Source of the DNA: an uncultured Collinsella sp. | GTDB lineage: Bacteria > Actinomycetota > Coriobacteriia > Coriobacteriales > Coriobacteriaceae | Direction of reading: 5' to 3' | Assembly (NCBI GenBank): GCA_958446785.1 | Contig: CAUCXP010000008.1 | Coordinates: 1 to 20,524 of the forward strand | DNA length: 20,524 bases | In this document: positions 6,136-14,839 of the stretch, piece by piece | How positions within the stretch are numbered: position 1 is the stretch's first letter | Layout: each line of letters opens with the position of its first letter | Program-made: the position numbers and the translations under genes | Notes under the pieces: model-generated | Seen by the model: the letters and a program-made list of their open reading frames with translations, nothing else | What the model was told of the DNA's origin: nothing | The model's database searches: none

Positions 6136-9100
6136 GTGCGCAGGAATTCCATTTTTACGAAACGGTGGGTGAAGGGAAGCGCGGTCCTCGTTGCCACTGC
6201 AGCGACGCTCGTGTTTGCCAATCCCCAACAGGCGATTGCCACGCCACTCAAGGGCGTCGACTCAGCGACCGTGTCCCAGTCTGCCTCGAATGTCGTCGAC
6301 ATCGATTTCGCTGACGGCATCAAGGGCCGTATTACGTTCCTCGAGGACGGTATTTTCCGTTATAACGTCGACCCCAAGGGTGAGTTTTCCGATTACGCCA
6401 CACCGCGCAGTAAGTCCCACACGGCTAAAATCCAGGCTCAGCCCGATACCTCGGACACCTACAGCAAGCCGAGTGCGACGGTTGCCGACAAGGGCGACAC
6501 TATCGAGATCACCGGCGGAAAGGCGACCGTGATCCTGGACAAGGCGACCGGCAAGATGAGTATCAAGTCAGGCGACCGTGTCGTGGTTTCCGAGTCCGCG
6601 TCCCTCGACCTTGATAAGAAGGGTACCGTCCAGACGCTCGCCAAGGAGAAGTCCGAGAACTTCTTTGGCGGCGGCACCCAGAACGGACGCTTCCTGCACA
6701 CCAACCAGACCATCGCCATCTCCAACACGAACAACTGGACCGATGGCGGCGTTGCCTCGCCCAACCCGTTTTATTGGACGAGTGACGGCTACGGCGTACT
6801 CCGAAACACGTTTGCAGAGGGTTCCTACGACTTCGGTTCCACGGACTCATCGACGGTCACGACTTTGCACAGCGAGAATGAGTTTGATGCCTACTACTTC
6901 GTGGCGACCAACGAGGGCGCTTCGAACGTGGCAACCGAGATGCTGCAGGACTACTACAAGGTGACCGGTAACCCGGTACTGCTGCCCGAGTACGGGTTCT
7001 ACCTTGGTCATCTTAATGCCTATAACCGTGATGGCTGGTCAACGACCTCGGGTCAAAAGAAGTGGGAGACCAAGGGCAGCAAGTCCTCGAGCGAGAAGGG
7101 CGACGTTAAGTACGAGTCTGGCATGTCGACGGGCTACAAGCTCGACGGCACACTTGCGGCCGAGACGCTCAACGGTGAGGGCCCTACGGTTGATACCGAG
7201 AACATGAAAGCGACCGATTTCGACCGCCAGTTCTCTGCTCGTCAGGTTATCGATGACTACGAGGACAACGACATGCCGCTCGGCTGGTTCCTGCCGAACG
7301 ACGGTTACGGCGCCGGCTATGGCCAGAACGGTTACTACAAGACCGGCGGCGTCAACTCCGACGGAGCGAGCTCGGCCGACCGTCTTAACGCTGTGCGTGC
7401 CAATGTCGACAACCTTAAGAAGTTCACCGAGTATGCCAACTCCAAGGGTGTGAGCACGGGCTTGTGGACCCAGTCCAACCTTGAGCCCGACAGCAACCCT
7501 GAGACCCCGTGGCATCTGCTTCGCGACTTCGACGCCGAGGTCAAGACGGGAGGCATCACTACCCTTAAGACCGACGTTGCCTGGGTTGGATCTGGCTACT
7601 CCTTTGGTCTTAATGGCATCAAGACAGCTTATGACACGGTGACGACCGGCGCTAACAAGCGCCCCAACATCATCACGCTCGATGGTTGGGCCGGCACGCA
7701 GCGCTTTGGTGGCATTTGGACCGGCGACCAGTATGGCGGTAACTGGGAGTACATTCGCTTCCATATCCCCACGTATATCGGTCAGAGTCTTTCGGGCAAC
7801 CCCAACATCGGCTCCGACATGGATGGCATCTTTGGCGGCGACCCCATCATCTCTGCGCGTGACTACCAGTGGAAGACGTTCACGCCCTCTATGCTTGACA
7901 TGGACGGTTGGGGCACCTACCGTAAATCGCCCATGACGCACGGCGATCCCTACACAGGCATCTCGCGCTTCTACCTCAAGCTCAAGGCGCAGCTCATGCC
8001 CTATATCTACACGAGCGCGGCCTCGGCGGCCAACATCGACACGGGTAACGGCGATGCCGGCCTGCCCATGATCCGCGCCATGCTGCTTTCCGACAACTCC
8101 GAGTACGCCGCAAGCACTTCGACGCAGTACCAGTATATGTTCGGTGAGAACTTCCTAGTGGCACCGGTGTATCAGGATACCCAGGCAGACGAGAACGGCA
8201 ACGACATTCGCAATGGGATTTACCTCCCCAACTACGGCACCGACGAGAATCCCACCATCTGGATCGATTACTTCTCGGGTAAGCAGTATCGCGGCGGCCA
8301 GGTTCTCAACAACTACGAGGCTCCGCTTTGGAAGCTGCCGCTGTTTGTGAAGGCCAACGCTATCGTGCCGATGTACGCCGAGAACAACAACCCCGAGGCC
8401 GTGAGCGACACCAACACCAAGGGTACCGACCGCAGCCAGCGTATCGTCGAGTTCTTCGCCACCGAGGGCGACGGCACCTTTACGCAGTACGAGGACGACG
8501 GCTCCTCCATCGAGAACAACACGACTGAGGACGATTCCTACGGCACGATCGACAATATCTCCTACGGTGAGCATGTGAGCACCGTCTACAGCTCCAAGGC
8601 CGCAGGCGGCACCGCGACCTTTACCGCCGAGGCCTCGCAGGGCGGCTACAACGGCTACGACTCCAACCGCACCACGACCTTCGTGGCCAATGTGTCCGCC
8701 AAGCCCACGAGCGTTGTCGCCAAGAACGGCGGATCCGCACTCAACGTGGTTGAGGTCGACTCGCAGGAGACCTTTGACGCCGCGACCCCCGAGGCCGGCC
8801 AGGCGGTCTACTTCTACAGCGAGACCCCCAACCTCAACCACTACGGCAGCGATGCGGACGGCACCGAGGCCGAGCAGGGCGAGAGCTTCAACAACACCAA
8901 GATCACCACGAACCCCAAGGTCTACGTCAAGTTCGCGAAGACCGATGTTGCTGCAGCGGCGCAGACGCTTGAGCTGGGCGGTTTCGTGAACGCCGACGCC
9001 ACGCTCACAGCCGATCGCCTCAACGAGAACCTCTCCGCACCCACGAACCTTGCTGCCCCCGAGGACGCCACGACCCCAACGAGCATCAAGCTCACCTGGG

Positions 9101-12100
9101 GAAAGGTCGATGGTGCTACCTCCTACGACCTTAAGGTCGACGGCACTGTGTTTGCCGTGGGTGATGCGGCCGAGTTCACGCACACCGACCTCGCCTACAA
9201 TAGCAAGCACACCTACCAGATTCGTTCGCGCAACGCCGAAGGTTACTCCGCCTGGAGCGATGTGCTCGAGGCGAACTCCGCACTCGATCCGTGGCGGAAC
9301 GTCCCCGACGCCGAGGAAATCACCTGGGAGGGCTCACTTTACGGCAGCCATAAGGCCGAGCTCGCCTTCGACCATGAGTTCCAGTCGGGCGACGGCGGTT
9401 TCCACTCCGGTGGCAACGATCTGGGCAAGGCGCTTACCGTTGACTATGGACGCGCTTACAAGCTCGATAAGCTCGAGTACTATCCGCGCGATGACGCCGG
9501 CAACGGCACCGTGACCAAGATGCGTGTTGAGACGAGTCTCGATGGCGTCCACTGGACGAGCCAGGAGGTCGATTGGGCACGTTCCGCTGATTGTAAGACG
9601 GTAGCGTTTGACGGCACCGTGGCCGCCCGTTACGTGCGCATGACACCGCTCGCCTCGGTCGGCAATTTCTTCTCCGCGTCCGAGATTGCCATCTACAAGA
9701 CCGACGGCACGGATGGCTTCGCCGTGGGCTCCAACCTCAACAAGGCCACGATCTCCGACGGAGACTACTCCAACATGAAGAACTATCTGGGCCTCGAGAA
9801 TCGCGAGCCCGATACCCCGACGTTCGGTTCGCAGATCCGCGACCACTTCGCCGACCTCAACGATAACGGCGTTTACGACGTCTACGATTACTCGTTCACC
9901 ATGGCGGGTCTTGACGGCGGCACTAAACAAAAGGGCAAGGTCGCAGGTTCGCTCGCGGTGATTCCGAGCAAGACCGAGGTCGAGGCCGGTGATGAGATCA
10001 CCGTTGATGTCTATGCGGCCGACGCCAAGAACGTCAACGCCCTGGGCGCCCTCGTCAACTTCAAGAGCGACCAGTTCGAGTTTGTGTCCGAGAGCATCGC
10101 GCAGGACGGCTCGACTGCCGGCATGGAGAACCTGTCTCGCGAGAAGGTCCAGTTCGTGGACGGAACGCAGACTATCAATCTCGCCTTTGCCAACCGCGGC
10201 GATGGCAAGCTCTACAACGGTACTGGCGCGGTGGCGAGTTTCAAGCTCAAGGCCAAGACCGCCGGAAAGGTCGAACTGCCCTCGACATCTTGGCTTATCG
10301 GCCCGGCATGCGACGCACTTGAGTTTGCGAGCGACGGCACGGTGACGATGCCGGACGTTCCTCAGCCAACGGTCGCCGAGTACGCCCAGGATGCCTTCAA
10401 CATCACGATGACCAACGATGAGCTCACGACCGACGACGGGACCAACGTCGAGAAACTTATCCAGCAGAAGAGCTATAACGCGCTGTTCGATAATAACGAG
10501 GGCGACAACGGCTTTGAGTTCCTGTGGAACTGGAGTGGCAACTGGGACAGCGAGGGTAAGCTACCGAGTTACGTGAAGCTTCCCACCACGATGACATTCG
10601 CATTTAAGACGCCGTCGAAACTCGATAGCGTCGAGGTCGTTAACCGCAACGGCGGCAACGGAACCGTACAGAAGATCAAGGCCGTCGTGACGTTCGAGGA
10701 TGGCTCGATCCAAGAGTTCGCGGGCGGGGAGTACGATTCCTTCCTGGCTCGCTACGCCTTTGACCTCTCTGCCGAGAACAAGGGCAAGAAGGCGACCAAG
10801 GTCGAGGTCACGCCGCTTGAGGCATCGGGTGACCAGATGCTCACACTGCGTGAGGTCAACTTCAACTACACGCAGGGTGTCGAGGCCATCGAGGGTGTCG
10901 AGCTAGGCAAGAACCAGACCGAGTTCTTTGAAGGCGACGTTACGCTCGTCGACGCCAAGGCCACGCCTGAGAGCGCCGGCTACCCCTATGTGACGGTCGA
11001 GAGCTCCGACCCCTCTGTGGTAAGCGTCTCCGCTGTTCAGGCTGGCGATAGCGTGAGCTACTACCTGCGTGCCAACAAGGCCGGCAAGGCAAAGATCACG
11101 GTGGCGTCGGTACTCGACCCCTCCAAGACCGCATCCTATGAGGTCGAGGTCAAGGCTGGTGTCGATACCTCTGCGCTCGTGGCAGCGCTTTCCAAGGCCG
11201 CGGGCTACAGCGAGTCCGTCTACACTAAGGATTCCTATGCAGCTCTCACCGCTGCGGTCGAGGCGGCTCAGAAGCTCCTCGACGGCGGCCAAGGCAGCTA
11301 TAGCAAGAAGGATGTCGCAGACGCCACAGCCAAGATCGAGAAGGCAATCGACGGCCTCAAGATGCGCCCTGTCGATGAGAAGATTCTTATCAACACGCCC
11401 GAGAACCGCAAGAACGTCAAGGTGGCCGGCTTCTCGAGTGAGGCCGACTACGAGGGCAGCAACGCCGTCAACGCTCTCGACGGCGACGAGCGGACGCTTT
11501 GGCACAGCGACTGGGCCCATGGGACCGGTATGCCCCAGTATCTGAGTGTCGACCTGGGCCGCGACTACGATCTCACCGACGTTACATTCCTGCCGCGCCA
11601 GGACGGCGGCACTAACGGCGATATCTTCGAGGCCGAGATACTGGTCTCCGACACTGCCGACGGTTATGAGATGGGCACCGCCGCGTCGATGGGTACGTTC
11701 GCCTTCGACAACGACGGCCGCGTGCTCACCGACCGTGGCGACTGGAAGCAGATGAGCTTTGGCGCCGCGCGCGGTCGCTACGTGACCGTCAAGGTGATTC
11801 ACGCCGGCGGTGGCGACGTTGATGCCTACTGCAGCATGGCGGAGCTCAAGTTCTACGGTACGGCCGTCCCCGATCCGGTGGCGAAGGATGATCTCGCTAC
11901 CGCGATCGAAAAGGTTGATGCCGAGGTTGCTGCCGGCGACCTCAAGGCCGGTGACTACACCGAGGCCTCCTGGACGGCGCTCGAGAACGCCCTGGCGAGC
12001 GCCCGCGCCATCTTGAGTGACGAGAACGCCACGCAGGACGAGGTCGACCAGGCGCTCAGGGCGCTCGAGAGCGCCCGCGGCGCGCTCGAGAAGACCCCGG

Positions 12101-12549
12101 TGGCCCCGGTCGAGAATCCGACTAAGAAGCAGCTCAAGGCTCTGGTCAAGCAGGCGAAGGAGACTGACACCAGGGGCAAGACGGCCGAGTCTGTCAAGGC
12201 CCTGACGGATGCCATTACCTACGCCGAGGACGTCTTGGGTGATGAGGATGCTTCCGACACCCAGATCCAGGCGGCCTATGGCCAGCTCAAGCTGGCCATT
12301 GAGAGCCTCAAGGATGCCGATTCCGGCAACCAGGGCGGCTCGGGCAACCAGGGTTCCGGCAATGGCTCGAACGGCGGCAACCAGGCGGGCAAGCCCGCAG
12401 GCGACAAGGCCCAGGGCAGCAAGAAGAACGGTTCGGCGATTCCCAATACCGGAGACCAGACGGCGGCGACCGTCGCGACCGTCGGTGGTCTTGGCGCCAT
12501 CATCGCCGCGATCGGCGCTTTCTTCCATCGTCGCAGCAAGGCTAAGTAG
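6136..12549 (+). CDS. Secreted, sortase-anchored multidomain GH31 glycoside hydrolase
   Basis: A 2137-residue surface enzyme. The GTG at 6136 is chosen because AAGAAAGGAG precedes it and a signal peptide follows (basic start, hydrophobic 14-28, likely cut after AIA35); an in-frame frame extends to 6067 without such signals. Approximate domains: GH31 N-domain 45-280, catalytic barrel 283-745, C-domain to 960, FN3 966-1050, F5/8C (CBM32-like) 1052-1193, EF-hand/dockerin-like DLNDNGVYDVYD near 1240, cohesin-like 1266-1404, second F5/8C-like 1406-1580, Ig-like 1582-1674, FIVAR 1675-1745, third F5/8C 1746-1910, two FIVAR repeats 1911-2065, Gly/Asn linker, IPNTG 2102-2106, membrane helix and basic tail. 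Predicted nucleophile is Asp480 (LKTDVAW), acid Asp531 (GIWTGDQYGG). GH31 enzymes retain configuration on alpha-glycosides. The missing WxDMNE motif argues against plain alpha-glucosidase; alpha-N-acetylgalactosaminidase is my leading guess, unproven. Confidence 0.88.
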   Translation: MRRNSIFTKRWVKGSAVLVATAATLVFANPQQAIATPLKGVDSATVSQSASNVVDIDFADGIKGRITFLEDGIFRYNVDPKGEFSDYATPRSKSHTAKIQAQPDTSDTYSKPSATVADKGDTIEITGGKATVILDKATGKMSIKSGDRVVVSESASLDLDKKGTVQTLAKEKSENFFGGGTQNGRFLHTNQTIAISNTNNWTDGGVASPNPFYWTSDGYGVLRNTFAEGSYDFGSTDSSTVTTLHSENEFDAYYFVATNEGASNVATEMLQDYYKVTGNPVLLPEYGFYLGHLNAYNRDGWSTTSGQKKWETKGSKSSSEKGDVKYESGMSTGYKLDGTLAAETLNGEGPTVDTENMKATDFDRQFSARQVIDDYEDNDMPLGWFLPNDGYGAGYGQNGYYKTGGVNSDGASSADRLNAVRANVDNLKKFTEYANSKGVSTGLWTQSNLEPDSNPETPWHLLRDFDAEVKTGGITTLKTDVAWVGSGYSFGLNGIKTAYDTVTTGANKRPNIITLDGWAGTQRFGGIWTGDQYGGNWEYIRFHIPTYIGQSLSGNPNIGSDMDGIFGGDPIISARDYQWKTFTPSMLDMDGWGTYRKSPMTHGDPYTGISRFYLKLKAQLMPYIYTSAASAANIDTGNGDAGLPMIRAMLLSDNSEYAASTSTQYQYMFGENFLVAPVYQDTQADENGNDIRNGIYLPNYGTDENPTIWIDYFSGKQYRGGQVLNNYEAPLWKLPLFVKANAIVPMYAENNNPEAVSDTNTKGTDRSQRIVEFFATEGDGTFTQYEDDGSSIENNTTEDDSYGTIDNISYGEHVSTVYSSKAAGGTATFTAEASQGGYNGYDSNRTTTFVANVSAKPTSVVAKNGGSALNVVEVDSQETFDAATPEAGQAVYFYSETPNLNHYGSDADGTEAEQGESFNNTKITTNPKVYVKFAKTDVAAAAQTLELGGFVNADATLTADRLNENLSAPTNLAAPEDATTPTSIKLTWGKVDGATSYDLKVDGTVFAVGDAAEFTHTDLAYNSKHTYQIRSRNAEGYSAWSDVLEANSALDPWRNVPDAEEITWEGSLYGSHKAELAFDHEFQSGDGGFHSGGNDLGKALTVDYGRAYKLDKLEYYPRDDAGNGTVTKMRVETSLDGVHWTSQEVDWARSADCKTVAFDGTVAARYVRMTPLASVGNFFSASEIAIYKTDGTDGFAVGSNLNKATISDGDYSNMKNYLGLENREPDTPTFGSQIRDHFADLNDNGVYDVYDYSFTMAGLDGGTKQKGKVAGSLAVIPSKTEVEAGDEITVDVYAADAKNVNALGALVNFKSDQFEFVSESIAQDGSTAGMENLSREKVQFVDGTQTINLAFANRGDGKLYNGTGAVASFKLKAKTAGKVELPSTSWLIGPACDALEFASDGTVTMPDVPQPTVAEYAQDAFNITMTNDELTTDDGTNVEKLIQQKSYNALFDNNEGDNGFEFLWNWSGNWDSEGKLPSYVKLPTTMTFAFKTPSKLDSVEVVNRNGGNGTVQKIKAVVTFEDGSIQEFAGGEYDSFLARYAFDLSAENKGKKATKVEVTPLEASGDQMLTLREVNFNYTQGVEAIEGVELGKNQTEFFEGDVTLVDAKATPESAGYPYVTVESSDPSVVSVSAVQAGDSVSYYLRANKAGKAKITVASVLDPSKTASYEVEVKAGVDTSALVAALSKAAGYSESVYTKDSYAALTAAVEAAQKLLDGGQGSYSKKDVADATAKIEKAIDGLKMRPVDEKILINTPENRKNVKVAGFSSEADYEGSNAVNALDGDERTLWHSDWAHGTGMPQYLSVDLGRDYDLTDVTFLPRQDGGTNGDIFEAEILVSDTADGYEMGTAASMGTFAFDNDGRVLTDRGDWKQMSFGAARGRYVTVKVIHAGGGDVDAYCSMAELKFYGTAVPDPVAKDDLATAIEKVDAEVAAGDLKAGDYTEASWTALENALASARAILSDENATQDEVDQALRALESARGALEKTPVAPVENPTKKQLKALVKQAKETDTRGKTAESVKALTDAITYAEDVLGDEDASDTQIQAAYGQLKLAIESLKDADSGNQGGSGNQGSGNGSNGGNQAGKPAGDKAQGSKKNGSAIPNTGDQTAATVATVGGLGAIIAAIGAFFHRRSKAK

Positions 12550-12568
12550 CCCCAGCAACAGCTAAGCA

Positions 12569-12612
12569 AGCGTGCCCGCCGCCCCACCCAAGGACGGTGG
12601 GCACGCTTTTTG
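12569..12612 (+). terminator. Intrinsic terminator of the GH31 gene
   Basis: A 13-bp stem (12569-12581 with 12595-12607, one G-U pair) built on AGCGTGCCC/GGGCACGCT is followed by a run of five T. It lies 19 bases after the GH31 stop. Confidence 0.88.
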
Positions 12613-12694
12613 AATGTAGGCAGAAAGCTCCGACCCTTCGGCCCTAATCTCGCAAAGCGTTCCGTCTCCCGCCGAACACATCAGCATCGGCGGC

Positions 12695-12700
12695 TATACT
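12695..12700 (+). promoter_or_regulatory. Probable -10 element of the purE promoter
   Basis: TATACT lies 72 bases before the purE start and after the GH31 terminator, where a new promoter is needed. No good -35 is seen 16-18 bases upstream, so this is a candidate only. Confidence 0.45.
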
Positions 12701-12766
12701 TGATTTATTTGCAGTTAAGGGTCGCGGATCCGCCGCGTCGCCGCTCTCAACAGGAGGTCTTTGTTT

Positions 12767-13231
12767 ATGGCAGATCAAAAGCCGGTTGTCGGGATCATCA
12801 TGGGTTCCAAGTCCGATCTGGGCGTTATGGAAGGTTGCACCGCCGAGCTCGAGGCGCTGGGCGTGCCCTATGAGCTTGTCATTGCGAGCGCACACCGCAC
12901 ACCGGCGAAGGTCCACGAGTGGGCTTCGACTGCCGCCGATCGCGGTATCAAAGTGATTATCGCCGCTGCCGGCAAGGCCGCCCACTTGGGTGGTGTCGTG
13001 GCTGCCTTTACGCCGCTGCCGGTTATCGGCGTGCCTATGAAGACGAGTGACCTGGGCGGCATGGATTCGCTGCTGTCGATGGTGCAGATGCCTTCGGGCG
13101 TGCCCGTGGCCTGCGTTGCCATCAACGGCGCCAAGAACGCCGCCATCTATGCCACACAGATTCTGGGTGCTTGCGACCCCGAGTACCGCAAGGTTATCGA
13201 GAAGATGAAGCAGGAGATGGCTGACGCCTAA
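12767..13231 (+). CDS. purE: N5-carboxyaminoimidazole ribonucleotide mutase
   Basis: A 154-residue cytoplasmic enzyme of de novo purine synthesis that converts N5-CAIR to CAIR; the octameric class I PurE normally partners with PurK. Visible motifs are VGIIMGSKSD (residues 8-17), VIASAHRTP with catalytic-type His43, AAGKAAHLGGVVAA and LPVIGVPMKT. Length matches class I PurE (about 160-170). The ATG at 12767 is preferred to a TTG at 12761 because AGGAGG (12752-12757) is then 9 bases away rather than 3. No purK is in the window. HLGG replaces the usual HLPG, a small departure. The sortase gene follows after 35 bases, so the two may be cotranscribed. Confidence 0.95.
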   Translation: MADQKPVVGIIMGSKSDLGVMEGCTAELEALGVPYELVIASAHRTPAKVHEWASTAADRGIKVIIAAAGKAAHLGGVVAAFTPLPVIGVPMKTSDLGGMDSLLSMVQMPSGVPVACVAINGAKNAAIYATQILGACDPEYRKVIEKMKQEMADA

Positions 13232-13266
13232 GCGTTCCGCCGTTTCACCGCAGTATAAGGAGAGCC

Positions 13267-14265
13267 ATGTCCGATTATCAGGGAAAACGATTCAAGGCTT
13301 CTCAGATTCCCGATCCGTCGAAGCTGGGTGCTGCCCGTGCGGCACAGCAGGGTCGGACATCCTCTCCTCAGCAGCCGCGCGCGCCGCGCCCCGTGACACC
13401 GGCGACGCATCGTCGACAGGACGCGCCGGCCGCATATCGTCCTTCGTCTTATAGCTCCGCTAAGAAGCCGCCCCGGTCTTCATCGCATGCCGCGCCGTCG
13501 GATTGCACCGAGCCGCCGCGCAAAAAGCGCCGCTCCATTATTCCCATTCTGCTCATCATCATCGGTATCGGTCTGATTGTCGCCGCCGCCGCTATTTTTA
13601 TTAATGCCCAGATTGGCTATAAGCAGGCGAGCGATTCGTATCAGAAAATCGAGAAGCAATATGTAAGCGATAAGGACGCCAGCGGCGTGCCGATTATCGA
13701 CTTTGATGCGCTTGCTCAGACGAACCCCGAGATTGTGGGTTGGATTTACGTGCCGGGAACCAACATCAACTATCCCGTGGTGCAGACCAACAACAACTCC
13801 AAATACCTCAACACGCTGTTCGACGGAACGGCTAACGCGTCCGGTGCTATTTTCCTGGATAGCGATGACACCGCGCCGGGAATGGTCGACCAGCAGACCA
13901 CGATCTACGGCCACCATATGAACGATGGGTCGATGTTCAACGTGATTTCGGACACCACTGATCAGGCGACGTTCGATAGCATCGAGTTTGTGTATTACAT
14001 CACACGGGATGCTACGTATAAGCTGCGACCACTGGCGACCAAAGTTGTCGAGGACACGTATGCCAAGGCGCGCACGCCCAATTTTGAGGGCGATGACGGG
14101 CTCAAGAACTACCTGTCCGAGATGTTCGACGGTGCCTCTGCCGTGGCGAGTGATGCCACCGATCGTGCCGCTTCGGCAACCAAGGTTGTAACGCTCGTGA
14201 CCTGTCGTTCGCTGTCGCTGAGCAACACACGCGCCGTCATGGTGCTCACGCCGGTCGAGGAATAA
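13267..14265 (+). CDS. Class B sortase
   Basis: A 332-residue membrane-anchored transpeptidase that would cleave sorting motifs of secreted proteins and join them to the cell wall or to pilin subunits. Residues 1-88 form a basic, Pro/Ser/Ala-rich cytoplasmic tail, a single membrane helix spans about 91-115, and the sortase domain covers about 135-330. The expected triad is visible: His216 in TTIYGHHM, Cys313 in LVTCRS and Arg322 in SNTRAVM. The pattern EIVGWIYVPGTNINYPVVQ is typical of class B. The ATG at 13267 has AAGGAGAG 3-10 bases upstream. It follows purE by 35 bases. The IPNTG signal of the GH31 protein 800 bases upstream is an obvious possible substrate, although LPxTG-type signals are more often used by class A, C or E sortases. 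Confidence 0.92.
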   Translation: MSDYQGKRFKASQIPDPSKLGAARAAQQGRTSSPQQPRAPRPVTPATHRRQDAPAAYRPSSYSSAKKPPRSSSHAAPSDCTEPPRKKRRSIIPILLIIIGIGLIVAAAAIFINAQIGYKQASDSYQKIEKQYVSDKDASGVPIIDFDALAQTNPEIVGWIYVPGTNINYPVVQTNNNSKYLNTLFDGTANASGAIFLDSDDTAPGMVDQQTTIYGHHMNDGSMFNVISDTTDQATFDSIEFVYYITRDATYKLRPLATKVVEDTYAKARTPNFEGDDGLKNYLSEMFDGASAVASDATDRAASATKVVTLVTCRSLSLSNTRAVMVLTPVEE

Positions 14266-14332
14266 GTTGTTCGAGAGTAGCTAAAAAGGCCCCGTCCCAA
14301 ATTGGCTACTCGACGACGGTAAGGGAGAAATG

Positions 14333-14749
14333 ATGCTCGAGAGTGGCAAATTGATGCCTTCGATTGATGCTTGGCTGCGCGAGGCCAAGGCCGATGCTTC
14401 GGCGGCAGGCTGTGGGATGTATCTGACGCATAACGGTGTGGTGCGCGCGACGCCCAAGGCCGAGGTGCGCGGAGTCGAGACCGATGGCGTGGCGCCAGGC
14501 CACAGGGTGGGCGGCATGGTCTTTGACTACGACGCCGAAAAGGTACGGTCTGCTATCGAGGCCACGCGCGCGATGCCGGGTATCGGCTATGTGCGCGTGT
14601 GGCTGGCAAGCGGCGAGCTTACCGTAGGTGACGACATCATGCTCGTGCTTATCGGCGGGGACATTCGCCCACACGTGGTCGATGCACTGCAGGCGCTCGT
14701 TGGCACCATCAAGAACGAATGCGTGAGTGAGGTCGAGCGCGAGGCATAG
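14333..14749 (+). CDS. Degenerate MoaE-like protein
   Basis: A 138-residue protein whose order of elements resembles MoaE, the large subunit of molybdopterin synthase: a GxVR-like strand (NGVVRATPKAEVR), a helix (AEKVRSAIEATRAMPG), then VRVWLASGELTVGDDIMLVLIGG, and a helix ending IKNE. The GEL-x-VGD step is the clearest match. Key MoaE residues are altered: the HR before GEL is LA, the SAHR element reads GGDIR, and the PxWKxE end is CVSEVERE; only Lys127 may match the first conserved lysine. No moaD or other cofactor gene is nearby. The second of two adjacent ATGs (14333) is chosen because AAGGGAG lies 5 bases upstream rather than 2. It follows the sortase by 67 bases and ends at a shared terminator. 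Fold is inferred; enzymatic function is doubtful. Confidence 0.6.
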   Translation: MLESGKLMPSIDAWLREAKADASAAGCGMYLTHNGVVRATPKAEVRGVETDGVAPGHRVGGMVFDYDAEKVRSAIEATRAMPGIGYVRVWLASGELTVGDDIMLVLIGGDIRPHVVDALQALVGTIKNECVSEVEREA

Positions 14750-14779
14750 AGGATTGCGTCGATAGAAGGATCGTTTATA

Positions 14780-14818
14780 AAAATGCCCACCGGTACATGT
14801 GATACCGGCGGGCATTTT
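14780..14818. terminator. Bidirectional terminator between convergent genes
   Basis: A 16-base arm (14780-14795) pairs with 14803-14818 with one mismatch (an A-C pair) around a 7-base loop. Outer A/T pairs give TTTT on either strand. It lies 30 bases after the MoaE-like gene and 22 bases past the stop of the minus-strand permease-like gene, so it serves both. Confidence 0.9.
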
Positions 14819-14839
14819 GCGTTTTGGGCGCGGTGAGCG

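Noticed and set aside
8155..9210. Open frame of 351 codons on the minus strand within GH31
   Set aside because: Opposes the catalytic C-domain; Val/Gly/Leu-rich with no recognisable domain.
10903..12558. Open frame of about 550 codons on the minus strand opposite the GH31 3' half
   Set aside because: It is antisense to clear FIVAR and F5/8C domains; its low-complexity Gly/Leu/Arg composition is what GC-rich codon bias produces. No ribosome site or family match.
14266..14332. GAGTAGC/GCTACTC pairing (14275-14281, 14305-14311) between the sortase and MoaE-like genes
   Set aside because: Only 7 pairs around a 23-base loop and no T-run; close to chance for such a length, so not listed as a terminator.
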